Source of the DNA: Apodemus sylvaticus
Lineage: Eukaryota; Chordata; Mammalia; Rodentia; Muridae
DNA: 64,000 nt
Assembly: GCF_947179515.1 (NCBI RefSeq)
Contig: NC_067481.1
Location: forward strand, 42,353,047-42,417,046
Direction: 5' to 3'
Of this stretch, positions 10,601-21,780 are shown in pieces (position 1 is the first letter of the stretch; each line of letters begins with the position of its first letter). Position numbers and translations under genes: made by a program. The notes under the pieces were generated by a model. That model searched no databases. It was not told the origin of the DNA and saw nothing but the letters and a program-made list of their open reading frames with translations.

Positions 10601-10760
10601 ATCTGAGACTGGAGCCCTGGAGACCAGGTGTGGGTCCTGATGCCTATGAACCTATTGACCTTAGGGAAGAGGTTATTCATAATCTCTAGGCATCCCTTAC
10701 CTATCTGTGCAATGGACATCACACAACCTGCCCCATAGAAGGATACTACCAGAGTCCAAA
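10601..10760 (+). repeat. MIR SINE
   Basis: The order 'gactggagccctggagacca', 'gaacctattgaccttaggg', 'aatctctaggcatcccttacc', 'tatctgtgcaatggacatc' follows the MIR consensus, with strong divergence. Confidence 0.65.
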
Positions 10761-11194
10761 TTAGAGGGAGGATTTGAATCTATGATAAATGAAATATGCT
10801 CTCATTTAAAATCTTTATAAGACCCTCCTGGTGGACAAGTTGAAGCCCAAAATGACACAGCGCCAGCCACCCTCACCACCCTCCTTCTATGTGAGCCTTC
10901 TCTACTTTCTTGATGGAATCAGCTGGCTTTTATGGAACTCTTTCTCTGAGCCTGGCCTTGAGCTCAGCAGCAGACATTCGCTGTCTTGTATGTTCCTCCC
11001 AACATTCCTACTGCTAATGTGACCAACTAGAAAGGAAAGCTCAGGAGCTTCAAAAGACAGGCCCAAAGACTTCCCTACTAGTGTGATAGCAGAGTTATCA
11101 ATCAACTAGAGAAATAGGCTGTCTTCTCATCTTCCTCTCATCGCCTCCACCTACACTAGGAGGGCTCTGAACATCCCACAACTTCTCACCAGCC

Positions 11195-11370
11195 CTTCTC
11201 ACCGTTTCCCTTTGCTTGGATGTCTCTCCTGCTTGGCAGCCGTGCCTATGTAATGTTTCCTATGTAATGTGAGGTCCAATTTCCAGCCTACCTCCCAAGC
11301 TAGACCCCAAGGGCAGGTAAATCTTCTTTGCTCCCTTGTCCAGGCTTCCAGTGTCTAGTTGCTACTGTCA
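11195..11370 (+). repeat. L2 LINE 3' fragment
   Basis: The segment 'ccctttgcttggatgtctct' followed by 'agaccccaagggcaggtaaa', 'ttgctcccttgtccaggctt' and 'ccagtgtctag' matches the L2 3' end order. It holds a small internal duplication of TATGTAATG near 11250-11270. Confidence 0.55.
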
Positions 11371-11575
11371 GTCCTGAGATGCTCGTCATGCCATACTCCT
11401 GCCACACATTGTCAATCGGGTCACAATCCTGATAGTGGAGTTTGTCATCTGCTATTGCATCATGACCATCTCAGACCTTAGAGGCTCCTTGCCAGAAAGG
11501 GCTCTTCCTTTATTTGTTCTTCCATTCCTGGGTCACCATGCACTGGGACACAAGATGTGAAACTGCTCTGCAAAT

Positions 11576-11749
11576 GAAGGAGAAAGGGAGAGGGGTGGAA
11601 GAAGAGAGAAAGGGGGGAAGAACACAAAGAAAGGAGGGGAAAGAAGAGAAGGGAGGAAGAGAAGATGGAGGAAGGCAAGAAAGGCAGGGGTGGAAAGAGG
11701 AAGGATGAGGGAGGAGAAGAGGGTCTTAGGGAGGAGGAAGAGTAGAAGT
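11576..11749. repeat. Homopurine tract (GA/GGAA-rich)
   Basis: About 170 bp of the + strand are almost only A and G. Open frames across it on both strands are composition artefacts. Confidence 0.9.
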
Positions 11750-12466
11750 CTATTTCTGAGTGCATTCATTTGGTAAATGGTGCTAAGAATGGTCATTAAA
11801 TGTTGTATTTCTTGTTTAGGGACCTGTCTCTGGACCAAAGCTTGTGTTTGTATAATCTTGGACTACAAAAAAAAATAGCTTTTACATTTATTTTCAAAGC
11901 TACAAAAGGAAGAAAAAGAAATATATACTATCTGAAAGAGACCATGAATTTAAAATATTTATTGTCCGTGTTCTTGATAGAAATGTTTGTTGAACTGCCT
12001 AGCACAAAAGAAGGAAAACTCCTAGAAGAAAAAAGCTGAGACTCAGTTAGAAATAGGGAAGTGTCCACCTTGGAGGTGCAAACCCAAGAGAAGAGAGTGG
12101 TCCCTTCCCTGGAGTGCAGAGCCCCAGTGTGGTGCTAAGGGTAAGCTGCCCACCTCTGTCTCAGCACAGGATTCATGGACCCTCACCTGCAGTGGAGTGT
12201 AGACACTCACAGAGCAGCTAGTGAGGGCTAAGCGGAGATCCTAGGTACCTGTCTAGAGGCAGCATGGCTAAAGCAGCCAGTTTTACAGACTAGTACAGGC
12301 ACTGTGGTAAAGATGGAGACTCAGTGACTGCAGCCTCCTGAGGAGAAGTCAAGAGTGCCAAGTCCTTGGTCTCTCTTAGTTTCAGTGGAGATGAGAAGAC
12401 ATGTATATACTCAACCATTTAGCCATTAAGTGGTCTCCAACTTTCACTTGCTAAAACTCTTAGATA
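11750..12466. other. Single-copy DNA
   Basis: Nothing recognised. The 79-codon frame at 11800-12039 is Lys-rich and A-rich and lacks domains. Confidence 0.4.
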
Positions 12467-12468
12467 TT

Positions 12469-12511
<43 letters not shown>

Positions 12512-12514
12512 TTT
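12467..12514. repeat. (TTTA)n microsatellite
   Basis: About twelve TTTA units abut the reverse-oriented B3, so it derives from that SINE's A-rich tail. Confidence 0.97.
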
Positions 12515-12706
12515 TTGCATGTATGTGTATTTGGGTCTAAGTTTATGCACATGAGTGTACTGTCCACAGAGGCCAGCAGAGGGCACTAGATTTACCCAGA
12601 ACTGTAGTTACAGGTGGCTGTTAGCTACCTGATGTCCTGAAGACAGAACCTGGGCTCTCTGCAAGACCAATAAACATCTTTAACTACTGAGCTATCTCCC
12701 AGCCCC
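12515..12706 (-). repeat. B3 SINE, minus strand
   Basis: The + strand reads 'gtgtactgtccacagaggcc', 'agcagagggcactagat', 'acaggtggctgttagctacc', 'gaacctgggctctctgcaag' and 'gagctatctcccagccc', the exact reverse order of a B2/B3 element ending with its tRNA-like head. Confidence 0.88.
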
Positions 12707-12810
12707 TAAAATTCTTTAGTGATGGTGGGACTTCCTCCAAGAAGCCCAGGCTCTGCTCAGCTGGTGTACTGAACATGTTTCCTCCGTAAACAGTCACCAT
12801 AACCAAGCTC

Positions 12811-12985
12811 ATATTATTTATTGAGTATTTGCTGCATGCAAGGCAATGGGTGAGGTGTTTTTCTATAACTTCATTATCTCAGAGATGAAGATCAATATCC
12901 CCATTTTACACCTGAGAAAATTGAGGGCTGGAGAAATCAATGAGCAGGTGCCAACCAAATGGCAGAGACAAACCTGGTAAATTAG
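12811..12985 (-). repeat. MIR SINE, minus strand
   Basis: It begins 'tattatttattgagtatttg' and continues through 'atgcaaggcaatggg', 'aatatccccattttacacct' and 'gagaaaattgagggc', then 'aaatggcagagaca'. This is the typical MIR reverse order. Confidence 0.8.
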
Positions 12986-13202
12986 CCCAAAAGACTATAT
13001 TTTTTCTATATAGCTCAACTAATTGTGTTTCTGTATAACACAGAAAGATGTTGTATATGCACACACATGCACATATATATAATTAGTGTTGATTAAGAGG
13101 ATTGGCTTCATATGTATTGACTGATTTCTGAGACAGGTTTTAGGAGATGTTTCTGATGATCTCTGTATCTTTGTGTGTATCTTTCTGTTTCTCTGTCTCT
13201 CT

Positions 13203-13279
13203 GTCTCTCACATACACACACATACACACACACACACACTCACACACACACACACACAAACACACACACATACACACAT
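13203..13279. repeat. (CA)n microsatellite
   Basis: CA repeats with CATA, CACT and CAAA interruptions, preceded by a TCTG-rich run (13160-13205). Confidence 0.95.
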
Positions 13280-15139
13280 ACTACTGACTTAGTTCTTTGT
13301 CCAGGCTCTTCTTTGCCTTGTATCTGTAGACCTGGTACTCTGGCCTAACCCCAGACCTCATGTTTATGTCCATTTCATCAAGAACATGTTTAGCACTTAA
13401 TTCATAAAGAGATAGGTGGGGCAGGGGAAGAATGCCTTTTCCAAGATGCTGGGAATCTTGGGAAGGGTAAACAAATATTCTATCTAAAAGGAAAATGCAA
13501 GCTAGCAAGCCATTGGCTATCATGGCTACTAGCCTCAGGATCGGAGCAGCTGTAGATCTAGACATTGCTCTCCAGGAATCCTTTTCTTACCCTGGGCTAG
13601 GCCATCCCAAGTAACAAGAGTTTACAGATGAGGGAGAGCAGAGTGTACGAGCCTGCACAGAGACATCAGGATATTAGAAAGCTGAGTGATCTGCATGTGT
13701 GGAGCTTCAGCTGTATCCAAGGAGGAAGCAGAAGCCAGATCCCTGGGGCTATCTTTGTAATACTCAGAGAGATGCATAATTTGTATGAACAACAAGGAAC
13801 ATGAAAGGATTTAAGTAGGAAGTGATATGGACAGACTAGAAAGTGAACAGACCTGGGTATCATATGGAACTGGATAAAGTATGCAATGGATTCATCACCT
13901 TAAGTTGGAGGGGGAAAAAAACCACAAAGGTATGGAAAGTTTCATTGCAAGATGATTGGTGGAACCTGAATATCTTGTTGGCTTATTGGGTGACACAGAG
14001 AAAGGAGAAAGGAATCTTTGTTAGAATTCCCGAAGACCTCAACTGCATTCCTCCTTTAGAGAGCTAGCTGGTCACTGTCTTTGTCTTCTTAGCTGCTGAC
14101 TGGGATATAGTTGCAATGCCTGAACCCACTCAAATCTCAGCATTATACCTACGTAGGCCACTGCAGGCATGACCTACCTCCACATTAAACTGACTCTCCA
14201 ATATGTCAGCATTTGTTAAATATCCTGTCTTAACAGCCCCGAGCCAGTCCCTTCCTCTAGATCCCATCCTCCCCAAACAGAATCTAATGGCAGCAGCACC
14301 CATCCACCCCTGCTCTGACATAGCTAACTCCACCCTCCGCCCCCAAGTCCCCACACAAAGCTGGTGAAGAAGGCTAATATGGTAGATTCCAGCTCTTGTG
14401 ACAGCTAGGAACAATGGACCTGAACCAACAAGATGAAATTTAGCAGAGATAAATGTCAAGTTCTACACAGTGAGCCCAGAAATCAATCACAAGGACAGGA
14501 TGAGGAGAACTGATTTGCAGTAATGATAAGGAAACATCTAAGGGGAGTGGCAGAGGAACTGGACATAAGCCCAGCTGTCACCAGGAGCAAGAAGCAATGG
14601 CTGAATTCAAAATAGCACGAACGAAATTCCAGGCTGAATCAACAGCAGTGTCCAGGTAAGCAGCCTCCTGGCATTTGGCTAGGACTGTTTAGATCCCAGA
14701 TAAAAGACAAAAGTAGTGCCAGACAAGTATGCCCCGGAGAGCAGAAAGGGGTGACCATTTCTATGAGAAAGCAATTCTGAAAACTTAGAGAGGAATGCAG
14801 TGATGGCTGGCAGAGTCCAGTGCCCAGCTAATGCAAGTGCCTACAATTATTTTTCTGGTTTCCTTGGTTGCCTGGTACATCAGAAATTATCCCAAGGCTG
14901 ATGGTCTGCCACTGAAGGCACAAAATGCCCTCATCAGTTCCATTAGTTCCTTAACTGCCCCCTTTCCAGTGATGAGGACGGGGAGAGGGGGAGGGATGAG
15001 GACACAGGGCTGTTACTGGCATCTCTGTTATGTCATCTTTTTTATCTCAAGTTCTTTGAGCTCAGCGATCAGTGTAGTGGGTCTGCTGTGAAGTCTGTCC
15101 TTAATGTGCATCCTTATCCTGGAGTGTGGAGTCGTGTCT
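13280..15139. other. Single-copy DNA
   Basis: No repeat is recognised in this 1.9 kb. Frames of 94 codons (13281-13565, -), 109 codons (14130-14459, -) and 86 codons (14831-15091, +) were read; none shows a known domain, signal peptide with a plausible mature protein, or conserved-looking exon border. Confidence 0.4.
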
Positions 15140-15262
15140 TTCGGGATCAACTCTGCTTGACAGGTGAAGAAACTGAGACTCAGGAAAGGCTTGTGGCTTT
15201 TTCAAAGGTATAGACCATGTTGGTTGGCTAAGGAAGGGTTAGAACTGAGATCAGTCAGACGC
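15140..15262 (-). repeat. MIR SINE, minus strand
   Basis: The core is 'gacaggtgaagaaactgaga', 'tcaggaaaggcttgtggc' and 'aagggttagaactgagatcag', matching MIR in reverse. Confidence 0.7.
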
Positions 15263-15339
15263 CCTTTCTGAAATGTGTCCTGGTAACTTTCATGCTTACC
15301 CAACTGCTCACTGCTTCTGGGGGGCAGTGATGGAGGAAT

Positions 15340-15512
15340 CTGGAAACAGGGAAGAGAGAGGAGAGGAGGAAGAGAAAGAGGAAGAGGAGAAAGAGAAGGG
15401 GGAAGGGGAGAAAAGGGAAGAGGAAAATATGGAAAAGGAGAAAGAGGAGGTGGAGGAGGGCAAGGAGCAGAAATGGAGGAGGAGGGGAGGAGGGGAGGAA
15501 GAGGAGAAGCAG
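15340..15512. repeat. Homopurine tract (GAGGAA-rich)
   Basis: Some 170 bp of nearly pure A/G on the + strand with no single dominant unit. The Glu-rich and Leu/Pro-rich frames read here in several registers are artefacts of composition. Confidence 0.93.
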
Positions 15513-17267
15513 TGGTTGCAACAGCTGTAGCAATGGTGACAGAACACATAGGACAGCAACTGAGTGCTCCTGATTAGGAGACTGTGCTAAGGGCATCTGC
15601 TAGCCACAAAGCTACTCTTGTTGCCTCAGTGAAGTGAGTCAGTTCCTTGGGTAATTCCCCACCCCACCCCCAGCCCCAGGACCTGTATCCTGGATCATCT
15701 CTGACCCATCCATCCACTGCCTCCAGAGGAAGAATGAGGTAGGATAGCCTGACTCCACTGCTGGAGGTGGGCTCTGTTGATTTGAATGCCAACAGCTTCA
15801 GCTGCTACCCCAGGTCAGAAATATAGGCAAGCCTTGCTTTTAACAGCTCCAGTTCTCATCACAATTTTAAATTTCAATTTTATTATCATCGCTACCACCA
15901 TTTTCTCTGCCCCAGCCCCTTTATGACCATTTCTGTGCCCACAGTCTTTCTTGGTTCTTCCAATTACTTTATGAGTGTACCCACAGGAAGCTGAGGCCTA
16001 GGAAGGCCGTGGGACTTGCAAGGCTTTGGCTCTAGCTGACTCATGTGAGTTTATTGGCAGTGCTTCCCAGGAAAGCTACATCTCTTGAGTGTGCCTTCTT
16101 TGGGTCATAAAGGAAGTACACAGCAGTATTGCAATTTTCCATTTTTACAATTCTAGGGTGAGAGACTCACTTTAGATTTATGAAATAAAAGAGTGATGTG
16201 TGAAGCCCAGAACCCCAGTAGGCAAGAAGCCAATCTAGGGTTGTTCTACTTGGATGGTCCAAGAATGGAAGAGTCTCAGGAGGAAATGCATACAAAGCCT
16301 ATTCTGCACGAGGATAACATCTGGACCCTAAAACAAGTTGATTTCAGGGATATGACTGGGATTAAAACATGGATCTCTGAGTGTTTGGAAATTTGTAGCT
16401 AGAGTCTGCTGGAAACTTGGTGGAGCTGGGTAATTGTCCTGGCCTTCTGTCAATAGCTGGGAAGTCAAATATGCTTCAAGATGCAGGCAGCTGTGCTGGA
16501 CCCACAGGTTTGTATGTAACATATACAAGTACCTTTTACAGCAAGGTCAGTGGAGAGCTCTCCTGAATCCCCATCTGCTGGGATCTGCAGGCTGCCTGGA
16601 ATGTCCATGTTACCTCTTCCTAGCCCCATCTGCCTCTCTAGAATTGCTCCTTCATTGCTCAGATTAAGTCCTGTATCCTCTACCAGACTGTTTGTCGTAC
16701 ATCTGTGTATAAAATGTCACCTCCCTGTCCCTTGAAGTCACAGAAATATAAAACCATCCTTCTGGACACATTCACCCTTCTTCTTCAAGGCCAGACTCTT
16801 CCCTAAGAACACCATCTCTGGCCTCCCACACAACAGACATCAGTCTGCAGAGAGATGAAGCCATATTGAATGAAGACCTTGGGCCAGTCTTCCATAGCAT
16901 TGACCTCTCTATCATTCACCCAGAAGTTCCTTCGCTTCCTCTCCTGCCTCTCTCCACTCCTCCATGCTGCTCCTATTCAAGGGAACCCAGAGCCTACCTC
17001 TTCAGATATAGTGTCTAAAGAACCCACTCTTTTGGATGGCCTTTTACAAAAAGAGAGGCAACAGTTGCCAGGTGGATGAACTTCAAGTGTGATGGTGGGA
17101 ACAGGATGCAACATGCCTGCTGACCTCAGGTCTCTTCAAAGCCTTTACTTGCTCATCCATAACGTTCTCACCTATGAGCAACATCGAGTACCTCATCTTC
17201 CACACAGCCTTGCCTATCCCAAAGGACCAAAATCTGCCAACAGTACCTTTTAGAACGCACTTACCCA
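15513..17267. other. Mostly single-copy DNA
   Basis: Apart from the MIR at 15961-16045 no family is recognised. Several frames of 60-77 codons in 16193-17079 overlap in different registers and do not resemble known proteins. Confidence 0.4.
15961..16045 (-). repeat. MIR fragment, minus strand
   Basis: 'atgagtgtacccacaggaag', 'ctgaggcctaggaagg' and 'gggacttgcaaggcttt' match the MIR core in reverse; only the central part survives. Confidence 0.5.
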
Positions 17268-17372
17268 GTTCTTGCCTGGACCAATTTTGTTGCTGTCATT
17301 TATTTGCTGTGTGGCTTCAGGAAAGTCACTTTCTTTTTTCTGGTATCAGCTTCTTTGTGAAGATAGGGGGTC
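17268..17372 (+). repeat. MIR fragment
   Basis: 'tttatttgctgtgtggcttc', 'aggaaagtcactttctt' and 'ttctttgtgaagatagggg' follow the MIR core order on the + strand. Confidence 0.6.
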
Positions 17373-18319
17373 AGGAGAGAGGGTCCTAGAAGCTACCCTC
17401 TGGCATATTTTATATTTTCTAATTCATTTTTCTGTGTTTCCCAATGTCTCTACATTCCGAAGCTGGGACAGCAGAATGAGATAGATGAAGAACAGCACTG
17501 TGCTTTCAAGACTCTAGGACAATGAGCTTTGAAAGCTTCTGGGATACTTTCTAGGTGTAGGAAATTACTTTTCATTAGTCAACATCATGTGCCATTAACA
17601 ACACACTGATTGCCCAGATATTGAGAGTGACTTGTAGTTCAACCTAGATGAACCTCACTGGGATTGTTGGGTTCAGGAATTGCACTGGGGATTCTGGTGC
17701 CAACAGTGGTTCATGCAGAGCTCCGATGGAGTTCAGACCCATGGGCTTCTTCCATGCTCAAAATTGGATTCCCAAAGGAGTCATGTGGTTTCTGAGATTC
17801 TAAAGACTCTGAAACAACTAAATGAGAGCCACTGTGAGAATGTCAGAGGGAGCTGAGGGGAGAGGGGAGAGCTCTGAGCATGTATACACAGTAACCTGGA
17901 CCAGTGGAGTAGCATAGTGAGGTAGTGTGCCGACTGACCCCCTTCACAGGGGGTTACTAGGATGCTTTTGACCGACTCCTGGGTATGAGGTTTCTTAGAC
18001 ACAAGCAAGAAAATAAATATAAAGAAAACATGTCCCTTTCCACTAAGAACTAGACTGTTTCTTAAATTATATTTTAAGAAAGACCGGCGCTTTAAGTGCT
18101 CTGTGTCAGAGGTGTTTATCATTAGATATGTTCCAGAAGTGTTACCCACCTTCTTCCCACCTCCCAGAAAGTCCCCACCACCATCAATACTCTGATGTTC
18201 TTGTAAACTTGATAATTCATTAGTTCAATTAATTAGTTCATTAATTCATTAGTTCAAAGTTACCTACTTTTGTTTAACCATGAAACTCTTATTCTGACCA
18301 TTTTAAGAGACTTGTTTCT
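17373..18319. other. Single-copy DNA with a short AT-rich tandem repeat
   Basis: At 18212-18256 a unit close to ATTCATTAGTTCA is repeated about three times. The 122-codon minus-strand frame at 17781-18149 has no recognisable domain. Confidence 0.5.
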
Positions 18320-18468
18320 ATTGTTTTTAAAGGTGTGCGCACACACACACCAGAGCTGGAGTTACAGACTGTTGTGAGCCACCTAACATGGATGGGTATG
18401 AAAACTGAACCTTGGTCTCTTGGGAAAAGCAAGAAGTTCTTTTACCACTGAGCCATCTCTCCAGACAC
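18320..18468 (-). repeat. B2/B3 SINE, minus strand, partial
   Basis: The + strand shows the CA-rich tail ('gtgcgcacacacaca'), 'gctggagttacagactgttg', 'tgagccacctaacatggatg', 'gaaccttggtctcttgggaa' and the head 'gagccatctctccaga'. The distal 3' part is short. Confidence 0.85.
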
Positions 18469-18640
18469 TAGCTTTCAGCCGAGCCTCCTGACACAGAAAG
18501 ATGGTAAAGCAACCTATGGGCCAATGGAACATTCTAGAGCGAGGTCAATCAAAGTTCTTCTTTGAGACACCCTGAACAAGCCCTAGAGTCTTACCCCACA
18601 GCATTGAGCTGGCTGGCAGCCCCCACTCTTTCGCTGGTGT

Positions 18641-18974
18641 TATCTCTGGCCCTTGTTCCTTGGAACAATAAGGTGCTTTCACCTTGACAACCAAGACTGC
18701 CTCAGGGCAGTCTCACCTGGAGGCCAGCAGAGAACTGCCAGACTAGAAGCAGGCGACCCGCTGAGAAAATGGAGCCAAGGAGTTCTCGGCCTGCCCTTTG
18801 ATGTTGGGGCGCAGGGTTGTTTCCTAAAGACTATATATCTTGGCAAAATAATATTAGAGTCAGTCCTGACCAGCAACTGTTGCCTCGACTCAATTTCTCT
18901 TTCGCCCCCTTCCCGTCTACCCCCAGAATTCTCTTCCAGGTATTCCGGTTCGCATGTGGCCACGGGCGGCTACA
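18641..18974 (+). repeat. CpG-rich, LTR-like block, possible ERVK LTR remnant
   Basis: Eleven CpGs fall within 18754-18968, far above the surrounding level. A TATATAT motif lies at about 18831, a pyrimidine-rich U5-like stretch ending in 'tctacccccag' at about 18900-18925, and a CA end at 18973-18974. A tRNA-Lys primer-site-like 'gggctccaaatgtg' follows 5-6 bases later, with the CG-to-TG change expected from decay. No internal genes follow. The 5' end is unknown. Alternatively this is a CpG-conserving regulatory element. Confidence 0.4.
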
Positions 18975-19798
18975 ACTTAGGGCTCCAAATGTGTGACTCC
19001 CAGAGTTGTTAACTTCAGTAGTGGGGGGGGGGGACTGTCATGTCACTTTGGCATGACCTCAGTCTGCAGTCATGGGAGGAAGAAGACAACTTCTGAGTAG
19101 CACATATTTCTAGTTACCATCCTCTGGACTCCAGCACTGCTGTGATCTTCATGACTCTTCCTTCCATGTTTTCTCATGACATGTCACCTCAGGCCTTTTC
19201 AAAGAAATACTTTTTTATTTCCTTCTTTTTAAAATTAAACCATCCAAGTCAAAACTCTTTCTGTCACAAATTAAAAATAAACTGTCTCTAACTTGGAGTG
19301 GACTTGCTTGCTCACGGTGTTACTTTCATTGCCTAGAAGTGGCGTCAGTGTGCTATACAGAATGAAGAAAATGGAGCAGGTGTGTGCTGTGGCATTGGAG
19401 TGATGTTTACATGGGAGGAAGCTATGGACAAGACACCAAAGCATGCATGTAGGGTTTGTTAGTCTACACTGTGGTTCCAATCTATAGTCTTCCTTAAAGG
19501 CTGAGTGTTAAAAAGCTCAGTCTCTAGTCTGGTACTACAGGAAGATAGTGGAAACCCATGAGAGATGGGGTCTGCAGGGATAACTGGGGCATAGCTTGGA
19601 AATCTCATTCACATTGAACAACAACCTCATCTATCAACTGCTTCTGCCATAATGTGCAACCTTCCTCTGGCCCCAAAGCAATGTAGTCAATGACCATAGA
19701 CCAAATCCCCCAAAACGGTATGATAAAACCTTCCCTAATTCTGAAGTCAATTACCTCAGGCATTTTGTGCTGTTGTGTTGCTGTTATATGAGCCATGT
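18975..19798. other. Single-copy DNA
   Basis: Contains an 11-base G-run at 19023-19033; otherwise nothing recognised. Confidence 0.4.
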
Positions 19799-19902
19799 GG
19801 TCTCTCTGTCTCTCTGTATGTCTCTGACTCTCTCTTGTTCTATGTCTCTCTCTGTTTGTCTCTGTTTCTCTGTCTCTCAGTCTGTCTCTCTTTCTCTCTT
19901 AA
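19799..19902. repeat. TCTCTG-rich low-complexity tract
   Basis: About 100 bp of TCTCTG/TCTCTC variants with TGTT and TATG interruptions on the + strand. Frames read through it on both strands are artefacts. Confidence 0.85.
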
Positions 19903-21618
19903 CTGTTGCATATACGGCCCTTTGGGGCCCTCACAGCCTGTTGCTTGTGTTACTTTAGAGTCAAAATATTGATTCCCTGTAGAGCACCCATTCTCCAGAG
20001 CAGAGACTTTAGTAGAGGCCAACAGAGAGGTATGATTGCTGACATGAGATACAGGACTGTAAAAACATTACTTAGTCTTATCTGAAAAGTGAGGTGATTT
20101 GGTTCCCCCAAAGACCAAGATACTTTGGAATCAAAGGCATGCATTTTCCCTTTTTTGATGTGCATCCCCTGGTCTGTACAACTATCCTGATGCAACTATC
20201 CTTGGCTGCAAACTCCAACCATGTCACAGCCGGCTACCTTATCTCGCTCCTTGGGTTCAGAGACTCGGAGGCTCCTGTGGGGAAGAGTCTGTGTCTATTC
20301 TTGTAGTGGTTTTCTGCATCTAAATATAAGGCTTAGAGCAAGTAGCGACTTAATTCCATGAGCCTCCATCCATTTATCTGAAAAATGGAGCTGAAGATCC
20401 TTTGCTGGGTTCTTCTGGGAGGCTGTGTGGCCTGTGGTTTCAGAGATGGCTCATAGGCCATGAGAAGCGGGCACTTTCCACCCTCTTTTCTTCACTCTCA
20501 GCCTCAAAGCCAGACAGACTTCTCAGAAGAGAAGCAGAGAGCATTTCAGAGAAGCACCAGGCTTCCTGAGAGCTTCTGGCTACTTCAGGGCACTAATGAA
20601 TCTGGAGACGTCTGTTTGCACTGACTGTTTACTAGGCCTGTCCTTGGAGGTCCTTCAAACTGCCCCTTGGGGCCCTTTCTCTGACCTCCTATTCTTATAA
20701 AATGAGAAAAAGAAGTTTCATCCAGAAAATTGCTTGCTATTTATATGCCCCAAGGTGACCTCTACATGGAATAAGATAAAGGGGACAGCTGGTTGGAAAC
20801 AGCCCTTTGGGCTCTTTCTCCTGATGCCCATCTGTGGGCCACAGGATGAGGGCCGTTTTGATTCTTTACCAAGAATCAGAGGAGGGCAGGCAGTGCTTTA
20901 GGGCAGGCTGGGGTGGGTGGGGTCATTTATTCATCTACACATCAACATGTATTTATGATATTCATGAAGGGCAGGCAGAATGCTGGAGATGTAATGATCT
21001 ATGGTCATATAGGGTCCTGCTCACAAAGCCTGCAGTCTCCTGGAAGAAAGATTTTTAGAATCCACTGTAACAATACCCTTACCTTCCCCTTTCTTTATCC
21101 TAAACCCATGGGCTGGTAGCTGTTTAGAAAGTGGGCTCATTTGAATTATTAAGGGATATTTGGAAATTGCTAGTTTTCAAGCCTCTGGTCTGTAACATGA
21201 GTTATAGATGGTGCCCTGCTACCTCCCTGGAAGGGTTAGATTTCAAGTCCATCAGGCTTCCTGTCAACATGCACACCTAGTTTACTAAGCAGGATGGACT
21301 GCAGTATGTGTGGAGCTCTGACGCCAGCAAGTACAAGGCCCACTGGGTAGAGAGGACAAGCCCTACAGCCTGACTCTGATAAAATGGACCCTGAGTATGC
21401 AGCACACTGCAGTCTAAGCAGTCCTCCTTTTCTTTCCTGAACTCCACCTGTAGCTTTCTATCCTTCCACCTTTCCCTGCGGTTGGATCTCCATAATGCTG
21501 CCAGTGACTTCCTTGGAAAGCCAATTGGATGGTAATACCCTGGCACAGATCTGCATAAACCTTACCTGATTTATGGAAGAGACTAAGATGTTCACATGAC
21601 CTAATTTTGTGGTGCTGG

Positions 21619-21624
<6 letters not shown>
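19903..21624. other. Mostly single-copy DNA
   Basis: Only a MIR fragment (20325-20420) is recognised. No frame exceeds 90 codons and none resembles a known protein. Confidence 0.4.
20325..20420 (+). repeat. MIR fragment
   Basis: 'gtagcgacttaattccatga' followed by 'gcctccatccatttatctga' and 'aaaatggagctgaag' matches the MIR segment that contains the ACTTAA, CCTC and CATCTGTAAAATGG motifs. Confidence 0.6.
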
Positions 21625-21672
<48 letters not shown>

Positions 21673-21711
21673 ACTTTCTCTAACTCTCTAATTCTCTCTA
21701 ACTCTCTCTAA

Positions 21712-21776
<65 letters not shown>
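21625..21776. repeat. (TC)n microsatellite with TCTCTAAC core
   Basis: Two pure TC blocks (21625-21671 and 21715-21776) flank a 43 bp segment of irregular TCTCTAAC/TCTCTAAT units. Confidence 0.97.

Positions 21777-21780
<4 letters not shown>

Noticed and set aside
15202..15596. Pro/Leu-rich and Glu-rich frames on both strands
   Set aside because: All are translations of the homopurine tract in different frames.
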